A DNA stretch of 64,000 nt from Pinus tabuliformis. Lineage: Eukaryota; Streptophyta; Pinopsida; Pinales; Pinaceae. The translations under genes were made by a program, and so were the position numbers. The notes beneath the pieces were generated by a model that had not been told where the DNA came from, did no database searches, and saw nothing but the letters and a program-made list of their open reading frames with translations. The stretch spans positions 274,505,174 through 274,569,173 of the forward strand of contig CM062804.1 in assembly GCA_031772625.1 (NCBI GenBank), read 5' to 3'. This document shows positions 56,626 through 64,000 of this stretch, in pieces. Position 1 is the stretch's first letter. Each line of letters opens with the position of its first letter.

Positions 56626-58243
56626 TGCGTGGAGTGCTAAAAAGGTGTGTTTTTGATGATCATTTCAGTGGCTTTTCAGTGGAACTTGTGAACCTTTTGG
56701 CATCATGAACTTGGAAAACAATACAGAATTATAACAAAACATGTGAGATTAATATGCAAGACTTAACCGATGATAATTTTCATTCTCTTGTGCAGGAAAG
56801 GGTGAAAACGAGGAGCTGTTGTTCCAAAGAAAAAGACAAGAACAGGGTAACTGTTGTCCCTTTGACGGGGGACCGAGTGCAAACAAGGCTTAGAAGTTCA
56901 AAGCAAACCGGCCTGGAAAATGAGGAGAAAACACCCTCAAGATGAATCCCTCAAGATCTTTGATCCTGAGGGATCGTTGCTTTATCTATCTTGTTACTTA
57001 GACATCTCCGACGTCACCCTTATATAAAGGGACAACACTGTTAGCTTTGGGGGATTATGCTTTTATGTAATTTTATGTTAAAGATCAAACTTTGATCATC
57101 GAGTCTCATTGAAAACTCTTTCATTGTAATTTTGTTTTATGAATTAATATAAACTTGGTGATTATCTTATCTTTGTGCCTGGATTAACTTAAAGCGGTGT
57201 ACCCTTGGAGGCTAAGGGCTCGGCCCCGGAGGACACTTGCTTCTGTATCACTGCGATTTGATTTCTGTGTGGTTTTCTTATCGTCGTTATTTGGTAATCT
57301 GATATGCTTTATAAGTTGACATCATATGCTCTGTTAAGATTCATTCATTAAGGTTTTTATAGACAGAACTGTTGTATTGACTCTGCATTATATTACTGAT
57401 CCTTTCAGAGTTGATTGAAGATATTTAGTCTTGACCGAATATTGTTACTATTTTTTTACAGAGCTTTTATGCTGAACATTCATAAGATTTATCCGAAATT
57501 TGTGTTCTTTACAATTCAGAAGTAATGGTGTTTCATTTTCAAACACAGTCGTATTCCTGTTAATTAAGATTGATGCTAGATCAAATTACTCTTCAAGCAT
57601 GTTGTGCATGTATATGATTTCCAAGTGCTATTCCATAACTTATCAGAAATTAGTGTTGTTCCATCAGTGTGTGCTGCTTGATTTGCTTTAGGAATGAAAG
57701 ATTGTTGTTTGATTATGATGAGTGCATTTGAGTTAATAGATTAAGTTTGATTACTGCTCACGAGACTTAGTTGTTTGATTGTTGTTCCATTTTATCATTG
57801 TTGTTCCATTCCAGATTTTCCGTTCGATTTCTTATTTGATGTTCCATATTTCTATCTGTCGTTTCATTTACTCACATTTGTTGTTTTGCTGTGAGAGACG
57901 ATCTGTGGCTGTTGTGAGCCTCATCATTTACTGGCTAGCTCCCAGACCCGTGGTCCATGCACTAATTTTCTTTCCGTCAGTTTCCAAAGGGATGGGCTAT
58001 CGCTGTCGAACCCTTGATTGATAAGTTGCCCAGTTTCTGAGTGTGTGATTGACTCCTTTAAAGTAACTTAGTTATAAACAAGCATCCGTTTACTCTTGTA
58101 TTTTTTAACGTTGTACTACTAGCATTACTCTGGCAAATGATAGCCTCATACTGAGACACTCTTTGAAATAACAAAATGCTCCCAGATTGACATATTAATG
58201 TGAGGTAATTAGAGGTGAAAGAGACCCTTTTTATAGCTCTACA
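56626..58243 (+). repeat. 3' LTR of element A (1,618 bp)
   Basis: Aligns with 31,072-32,744 with frequent substitutions and a deletion near 56,935-56,945. It keeps the TATA box (about 57,020), the GATCCTGAGGGATC inverted repeat and the TTGTTCCATT words near 57,655-57,850. It ends CTCTACA, followed by the target duplication ATAAG. Confidence 0.92.
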
Positions 58244-58248
58244 ATAAG
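58244..58248. other. Target-site duplication of element A, right copy
   Basis: ATAAG, identical to 31,067-31,071. Confidence 0.85.
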
Positions 58249-58760
58249 CCATGGGAAAACTACAAGCCCATGTATGATTAGAACATAATAGTGAATCAAT
58301 TTAAAGTGGGAGATAAAATATGGTTAGTGTTTAACAAATAAAATCAAGGCTTTGGGATATGCTCCCCTTGAGATACAGTAGAATGTTGGATAAAATGACC
58401 ATAAACATAGTCTACTACCTTACATGTGTATTCAATTATTGGTGAATGTAGAGAATATGAAACAATATAAGCCTTCCATGGAGTATTAGGAAGATGAAAA
58501 AATACTCTCTTGTGTAGAAGATTTGGCAAGATATGCTCAAGTAGGGTTGAGAGAGCATATAGTTTTACAAAATAGTTCTAGATATAGAAAACAAGGGAAA
58601 CATGACCTTTCAGAAAACTGGTTCAAAAGGCATACTACAAAGAATGGTAAATGGTACACCGAGGAGAAGGTGGATGAGAAATTTCCTCACAAAATTTAGT
58701 AGAATGTTTTGGGAAACAAAACCCTCTAAAAATTGTGACGTATGAACCAAATTATATGAC
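58249..58760 (+). pseudogene. Integrase end and chromodomain-like segment of element C
   Basis: It resumes the integrase frame cut by element A. VNQFKVGDKIWLVFNK at about 58,290-58,340 is the conserved (F/N)-x-V-G-D-x-V-W-L motif near the integrase C-terminus. Further on, RYRKQGKHDLSENWFKRHTT and NGKWYTEEKVDEKFPHKI have the R-x-R-G-K...L-V-K-W...W-x-x-x-x-x-L pattern of chromodomain-like ends in plant chromoviruses. This would make C a chromovirus, unlike A and B. Stops and a frameshift are present. Confidence 0.55.
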
Positions 58761-59099
58761 CAAATTATTTTTCATCAATATTGACACTTTCAAAGAATAA
58801 ACATTGCCATAATCAACTTATAGTACCATTTTTACTAATGGCTATGAGTTTGGTGAATTTGGGTTTGAAACCTTCATTAAGCAGTTTGAAGCAGCAAATG
58901 GTGTTTTCTTGGGGTAGAAGTTTTCCTTTCCATTGTTGTAACTCCTAGTGCTACTATACAAACATATACCTTTAAATTAATGCATGAAACACCTCAACGA
59001 GTCTTCGTCGAAAACTTATTCCAATAAAAATTTGACCTTCTAGTTTTGACGACCATGAATTGAAAGTGTGCCCACTAGCCCCAATTATTGATGGGAAAT

Positions 59100-59345
59100 G
59101 GTCTAGCAACATGATCATGGCGGAGAATTGTCTAGAAGAGTTAATATTGTAACTCTAATTTAGAGTTTAAGGAGTTAATCTTAATGAGTAGTAGCCTATT
59201 GACTTATGTTTTAATGGAGCCAATAGAAGGAATATGGATTCCATCCTATTTGAGTGGAATTTTTTCCATAGAGGAGTAGGGTAGCATCTAAGCATATAGA
59301 ACAAGAGAGGGAACAAAGAGGTTTTTAGACTACAATAGCCCACTA
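59100..59345 (+). repeat. Possible LTR start of element C
   Basis: GTCTAGAAGAGTTAATATTG, then TAACTCTAATTTAGAGTTTA, at about 59,130-59,175 resembles the minus-strand sequence at 26,360-26,425, and the position after the C integrase fits a 3' LTR. No end, polypurine tract or partner is certain. Confidence 0.3.
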
Positions 59346-59346
59346 G

Positions 59347-59643
59347 CCACACATATCACTCCCTTGTGTTGGGTAATCTAATTGGTGATTAAATTACTTA
59401 GCATCAAAATATCAATCCAACTTTATATACTTCTGAAATTCACTACATTATATGTGCTAAGAAATGAATTTTCAATTTTGATACAAAATAAGAATCCACA
59501 CATATCACTCTCTTCTGTTGGGTAATTTAATTGGTGGTTAAATTACTTAGCATCAAAATATCAATCCAACTTCATATACTTGTGAAATTCACTACATTAT
59601 ATGTGCTAAAAAATGAATTTTCAATTTTGATCCAAGATAAGAA
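59347..59643. repeat. Tandem duplication, 149-bp period
   Basis: The block starting ACATATCACTC at 59,351 recurs at 59,500 with few differences. Both contain GGTAAT(C/T)TAATTGGTG and TTCACTACATTATATGTGCT. Confidence 0.92.
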
Positions 59644-60069
59644 TTCTAATTTATCAATAACAGGAAATTAATAGTACACTTATCCAAATGAATCAAAAGA
59701 ATAAGATAGGGTGAAAATAAAATAATAACCACAGTGCCTTAATTTAATTTAATAACTTCCATTTTACAATAAAGTTGTAATTTTGTTTACTAATAAAATA
59801 ATACCAAAACAAAGTTGGTGTAATGCAATTTTCAACCACAAACAATAAACTAAATAATATTTTCACATAATTTTTTTTATTATATATATATATATATAAT
59901 TTTGTTTTGATAAATTTGATTTAATTTTAAATGTATTTGTTTTATAAATGGTTAAAAAATAATATAATTTTATTTATTTATAAGATAGGTTTCATTATAT
60001 ATTTAAATAATTTCATCTTAAAAAAATACATCAACAATATTTATTAATATAATTGTACTAATTATATAT
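59644..60069. other. AT-rich intergenic DNA upstream of the E2 gene
   Basis: Very AT-rich with a short (TA)n run near 59,882. Nothing else recognised. Confidence 0.45.
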
Positions 60070-60131
60070 AAAACTCAACTTACCTTAATCAACTCTTCTT
60101 AAAACTCAACTTACCTTAATCAACTCTTCTT
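60070..60131. repeat. 31-bp tandem duplication
   Basis: AAAACTCAACTTACCTTAAT and the following bases to CTTCTT occur at 60,070 and again at 60,101, apparently identical. Confidence 0.95.
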
Positions 60132-60168
60132 GCAACTAAATTAAACTACCATGAAAAATGGTATTTTG

Positions 60169-60310
60169 TATGTTATACCCATCAACATCATATCACTAGC
60201 AATGAATATGCTTAACATAGGAATCTCTATAACTATTTTTTATGTTATATAGATCAACATCATATCACTAACAATGAATATGCCTACACATAGCAATCTC
60301 TATAACCTAA
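60169..60310. repeat. 72-bp tandem duplication
   Basis: TATGTTATA...ATCAACATCATATCACTA...CAATGAATATGC begins at 60,169 and again at 60,241 with several substitutions. Confidence 0.85.
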
Positions 60311-60574
60311 TCTTTATAAAGAAGTGGATAATTGGGTGAAGGTGATGCTGGTTACTTGTTGGTTGTCAATCTTTGCCAGTATTAATGATTGTATCCAACT
60401 ATTAATGCTTACATGGATATAATGTCGAACTCATAATTTTCCATCATTTATAAACAAATATATTATTTAACTTAAATAAAATCAAAATAATAACGTTAAA
60501 GAAAGGACATGAAGATTGATACGTTTCCCATTCAGCATTGAATTCGAGATGCTAAACCGACAGCAGAAAAATTT

Positions 60575-60583
60575 CTATAAGTA
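60575..60583 (+). promoter_or_regulatory. Possible TATA box of the E2 gene
   Basis: CTATAAGTA lies about 125 bp before the start codon. The stretch between them has GAGGCCTCGAAGAGACGTCG (a palindrome and an ACGT core) and CT-rich sequence typical of a plant 5' UTR. No experiment-like evidence supports the start of transcription. Confidence 0.35.
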
Positions 60584-60706
60584 GTCATTCAAGTATTCAC
60601 AGTCATTGTAATCACCGAGAGGCCTCGAAGAGACGTCGAATTTCTCTGCCTCTTCTTGAAATTCCGCTAACGTGGCCCTGCCAGTTGTGGTATCCAGGGG
60701 GGCGGA

Positions 60707-61786
60707 ATGTCGAGTATTTGCAGGAAAAGACTGCTAAAGGAGCAGAAGCGGATGAATGAAGATCCCCCTGAAGGTGTTAACGCAGCCCCGAGGGAGGACA
60801 ATCTTAGGCTCTGGGATGCTACTATTACCGGGTATATAAATTAGGGATTTTTCCATTTTCTCTCTCTTCTTGACCTTTAAATAAACATGTTTCTGCTCCT
60901 AAAAATTGGATTCATCTGAATCCGCCCATTTTGTTCAGATTTCGTCCAAGTGAGTGACCTGTGGGCTTATTCGTGTGCAGGCCTCCGGATAGTCCATGGG
61001 AGGGTGGTGAGTATTTTCTCAAATTAAGGTTTTCAATTCAATCCCATTTGGAGATTTGGATTGACTGGAGATAATCAGTTTTGTGTTGCAATAATGTAGG
61101 CCAATTCAAGCTAACACTGCAATACGAAAAGGATTACCCTTACTCCCCTCCAACGGTTAAATTTGTATCCAATATATTTCACCCGAATGGTAAGCACTGT
61201 CTATGTAACCTTAAAGTTCTGTATATCTAATGGGTTTTCATGATTTAAGTTACTGTTGCGTAAATACAAATTGATTTCCATGTTTATTAAATGGTATTTG
61301 ACTGTTTAGAAATAATGGAATCACCCTCTATTGCTCTTTAATCCTTACCGGGCATATGAGATCTTAGCTCTCAACAGGACTTTCCTCATCGCTAAATGAC
61401 CTTTGGTGTTCCCCGTGCAGTTAGCAGTAATGGTGGCATTTGCTTGGACATTCTCGGAAAAAAGTGGAGCCCAAGCTATGATGTAGCTAGACTTCTCCTC
61501 TCAATTCAGGTACTGCACGTTTGTTTGTCAGGTGATCTTCATTAAGGGTGGTACCTAATCTATATATTTGCTGATTAATGTGGTATTTCGACAAGAGCGA
61601 AATGAAGGTTCAAGATATCCTGGCTGATCAATATATCTTCTTATGATATGGGTGCAGTCGTTACTTTGTGATCCAAATCCATATTATTGTATTAATGAAG
61701 AGGCTGGTCACTTATACCTCAATGATTGCGAAGAATATGAAAGAAGGGTCCGCCAGGTTGTTGCAGAGAGCACGTCAAATATATAG
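60707..61786 (+). CDS. Ubiquitin-conjugating enzyme E2, RAD6/UBC2-like
   Basis: Five exons give a 152-aa protein: 60,707-60,831, 60,981-61,006, 61,100-61,189, 61,421-61,509 and 61,658-61,786. All introns are GT-AG and the phases join cleanly. The length equals that of plant RAD6-type E2s. The protein starts [20 protein letters not shown]. It has [35 protein letters not shown], and the catalytic Cys88 in [14 protein letters not shown], the same residue number as in RAD6; [11 protein letters not shown] follows. E2s carry activated ubiquitin as a thioester and pass it to targets with E3 ligases; RAD6 types act on histone H2B and PCNA. The C-terminal third ([20 protein letters not shown]) is clearly divergent, so this may be a specialised paralogue. 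No frame damage. Confidence 0.93.
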
Positions 61787-62220
61787 CAGAAATTTTACTC
61801 CCTTGAACTGATCGGAAATCCTTTTATTATGATCGTTGTGTCAAATACGATTTTTTGGATTGAGATATCAACTTTTCCATCCAGATTTCCTGTTACTCGT
61901 TTTCTGCTTAAAATGGCCGTCCAAAAAACAATCTTAGCAGTGGACAGTTCCAGATTTTAGAGAGATACATTTATGATATATCTGGGGTAGCATAATAAGA
62001 ACGTTGGTGTCTGACATCCTTCTAGAGATTTGTAATCTGTGCTTCGTTTATGGACAACTTTAAATGGCCTATGTTTAGCTTGTCACGGCTTTCACTATTC
62101 ACTTATTTACCGTTTTAAGATTTCGAGGTTGATTTAGCAATCGACATAATTTAAAGTTGATTAAAGTTGATATAATTATGTCAATGAGATAATTTGAATA
62201 ATTTACAATAAACAAGAAAT
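61787..62220 (+). other. 3' UTR and flank of the E2 gene
   Basis: Sequence after the stop is T-rich with AATAAG-like words near 61,993 that could act in polyadenylation. No further exon or gene recognised. Confidence 0.35.
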
Positions 62221-62340
62221 TTAGCAATATCGAGTGACATAATTAAGAAAATAGGGTAATTTAGGGGATTAGAAATAGTATTTAGGAATATTGAATGACA
62301 TAATTAAGAAAATAGGGTAATTTAGGGGATTAGAAATAGT
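62221..62340. repeat. 61-bp tandem duplication
   Basis: TGACATAATTAAGAAAATAG and TAATTTAGGGGATTAGAAAT occur from 62,235 and again from 62,296, nearly identical. Confidence 0.95.
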
Positions 62341-63017
62341 GCGGAACCAAAAGAATTGAGTTAAATAATGTAATTAAGAGAATTGTGTTACTTGGAGAGG
62401 CAGCTCAACCTGTTCATTTAAAAGAAAGCTAATTAAGAGAATTTAGAGAAAGAGCTAAACTGGTTAAATTAGAATACTATGACATAGTTTCAAAATTAAG
62501 TGTTGATGGACGAAAATTAAGCTAGTTGACCTCATTACTAATATGAGGTTAATTTTGATAATAATAAAATAAAATTGTTGAAAATTTTGGCAACAAAAAT
62601 AATTGTCGAATTGAAGATTAATGTGAATCACACAATTTATATAACAATGAAAGGGATTCATGTCAGTCATGTGGTTACCCTACTAAAGCACCATTTGATG
62701 ATTGTTATGGAAAGTTTTAAAATTTGATGACTGTATAAATAATTTTCAATAAAATATTAATTGAGAAAGCTCTGTTGTTTTTGTTTTTGTTTTTTTTAAA
62801 CTGAGGTGATTGATGCAAATTAAGCTAGTTGAGGTCACTAGCTAATTTTATAATAGAAATGAGTTTAATTTTTATAATATTTTAAGAAAAATAATTGTGA
62901 AATTGGAAATTAATGTGAGTTAGCCAAAAAAAAATTATATAACTAATTTTCTATAAAAATTAGTTAATGATGTCACACATCCAATATTTCAAACCTTGAT
63001 AATTGTATAGATATTTA
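62341..63017. other. AT-rich intergenic DNA
   Basis: AT-rich with loosely repeated phrases such as AATTAATGTGA(A/G)T near 62,616 and 62,909. No gene recognised. Confidence 0.45.
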
Positions 63018-63262
63018 AAATGTTAATTTAATAACACAATCAAAAGATGTTGACATGGTCTCAAAAGTATTCAAAGCACAACTATGTGCAACAAGGTGGA
63101 TTTGAAAAAATTATAACTATAATACTTTATTACTAAAACCTCAAAAATATTTTTCAATAAAATGTTAGTTTAATAATAAGATCAAAAGATGTTGACATGG
63201 TCTCCAAAGTATTCAAAGAACAATTATGTGCAGCAAGGTGGATTTGAAAAAATTAAAACATG
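63018..63262. repeat. 142-bp tandem duplication
   Basis: CAAAAGATGTTGACATGGTC begins at 63,041 and again at 63,183. The shared block extends through AAGGTGGATTTGAAAAAATT, with few differences. Confidence 0.92.
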
Positions 63263-63372
63263 TACAATTACACTATTAAATCAACCACAGTAATAATTAT
63301 AAAGTGTATTTGTTATTATTAATAACTTTACAAACAATGACAACCATGTTATTATATTAATCTATTATCTCA

Positions 63373-63375
<3 letters not shown>

Positions 63376-63414
<39 letters not shown>
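63376..63414. repeat. (TA)n microsatellite
   Basis: About 39 bp of pure AT dinucleotides. Confidence 0.97.
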
Positions 63415-63415
<1 letters not shown>

Positions 63416-63685
63416 CTCATGGGTTAAATATTATAAGCCTAATAGATTATTAATAAATGGAGAGATTAATATTCAATACCTCGGATCAAAACAATGCTTA
63501 GAACCTGCACTACCCTTAGACGGGATCAATTAAATGTTATTTCGCTCAATATTGTGGATTAATACCATCGTATGGACCCTTGGTATTCTTTAACCTTAAT
63601 TTTTCATCCCATACGTGTTTTTCCTCTTGTGAAAGTGTGTGCATACTTATATACTCTTTTTGTCATGGAAGGTATAAACTCTTAG

Positions 63686-63785
63686 CATTTTTTTTGGGTA
63701 GGTAAGCACCCGTGCGGGATTTGAACCAGTGACCTATCACAAGGAGTGCCTTAAGAGTGCACCCATTTATTGCAAGGACTAGATA
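63686..63785 (-). mobile_element. tRNA-derived SINE or SINE head, minus strand
   Basis: On the minus strand GGTTCAAATCCCGC is a good RNA polymerase III B box. An A-box-like stretch (about TTAAGGCACTCC) lies the usual distance upstream. CCCAAAAAAAATGC follows the tRNA-like part. It cannot be folded into a complete tRNA, so it is not a tRNA gene. End points are approximate. Confidence 0.5.
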
Positions 63786-64000
63786 AATTCTTAGCACTAA
63801 TAAACAAAAGAGATTAATATTACAAACCTAAATTATTATTAAGAGACACATGGAATTGATATTACTAAGTGATTACTAATACTATAACCTAAGTGATTAA
63901 TATTATACACTAAATAAATTAATATTAAAAACTCAAGGGAATAATATTATAAAACCAAAAGATTAGACGAAAGGGATTAATAAACAAGAGTTTAATGTTA
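63786..64000. other. AT-rich intergenic DNA
   Basis: Short imperfect phrases around ATTAATATTA recur. Nothing else recognised. Confidence 0.4.

Larger units (their letters stand above)
31072..58243 (+). mobile_element. Ty3/gypsy retrotransposon A with ORF-X, split by element B
   Basis: Bounded by LTRs at 31,072-32,744 and 56,626-58,243 with a perfect 5-bp target duplication ATAAG. Without B it is about 14.4 kb. Order: LTR, tRNA-Asp-type primer site, gag-pol (protease, RT, RNase H, integrase with GPY module, no chromodomain), a spacer of about 2 kb with hairpin repeats, ORF-X, polypurine tract, LTR. RT motifs (KDHFPLPFIDQVLD, FLDGFSGYNQI, GLCNAPATFQR) and the DLGA protease motif point to the non-chromovirus Athila/Tat (OTA) branch of plant Ty3/gypsy elements. 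Many stops and several frameshifts make it inactive. Confidence 0.92.
29300..58760 (+). mobile_element. Ty3/gypsy element C, very decayed, split by element A
   Basis: The remains of C lie at about 29,300-31,066 (RT end, RNase H, most of integrase) and 58,249-58,760 (integrase end and chromodomain-like segment). They flank element A exactly at its target duplication ATAAG. Gag, protease and the first half of RT cannot be recognised upstream. C is the oldest layer of the nest. No LTR of C is certain; a candidate begins near 59,100. Confidence 0.7.

Noticed and set aside
63686..63785. Functional tRNA gene
   Set aside because: Only the A/B-box region resembles a tRNA; acceptor and anticodon stems cannot be paired.

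Overview
The window is plant nuclear DNA, very probably from a large, repeat-rich genome; a gymnosperm is my best guess, though nothing in the sequence names the species. Only one ordinary host gene is visible: a five-exon ubiquitin-conjugating enzyme (E2) of the RAD6/UBC2 type at 60,707-61,786. Almost everything else that can be recognised is transposable-element sequence, inserted element within element and decayed to different degrees.

Region by region. 1-1,480: AT-rich, nothing recognised. 1,480-3,015: a 1.4 kb degenerate array of GATGCAAAA/GGTGCAAAA words ending in a CACTA-type transposon terminus. 3,016-8,100: an LTR-like stretch, a 128-bp tandem repeat, a perfect 97-bp duplication and AT-rich DNA. 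8,150-20,580: an L1-type LINE (ORF1 remnant, endonuclease, reverse transcriptase) split by an 8.0 kb Ty3/gypsy element (element D, 11,841-19,865) that still has both LTRs. 20,700-25,200: a decayed LTR-element remnant (E) with a polypurine tract and a GC-rich LTR candidate. 25,200-29,300: AT-rich DNA with (TA)n tracts and a weak LTR-like stretch.

29,300-58,760 is a three-level nest. A very old Ty3/gypsy element (C) was split by element A (31,072-58,243, target duplication ATAAG), which was split by element B (43,678-56,439, target duplication CCTGC). A and B are related non-chromodomain Ty3/gypsy elements. Both have a tRNA-Asp-type primer site, a single gag-pol frame without a chromodomain, a spacer of roughly 1-2 kb full of tandem hairpin repeats, and a second long frame after pol, called ORF-X here. 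ORF-X is about 1,150 codons in B and 987 in A, and has no envelope-like signal peptide or membrane segment. B landed inside the ORF-X of A. The LTRs of B differ at only about 1.6% of positions by eye, so B is the youngest element; all of its reading frames are nonetheless interrupted by TAG or TGA codons.

58,760-64,000: a possible LTR of C, a cluster of short tandem duplications around the E2 gene, and a tRNA-derived SINE on the minus strand. The observations most worth following are ORF-X, and the family-specific palindromic repeat arrays that occupy the same pol/ORF-X spacer in A and B, with core motifs that recur in each element's own LTR.
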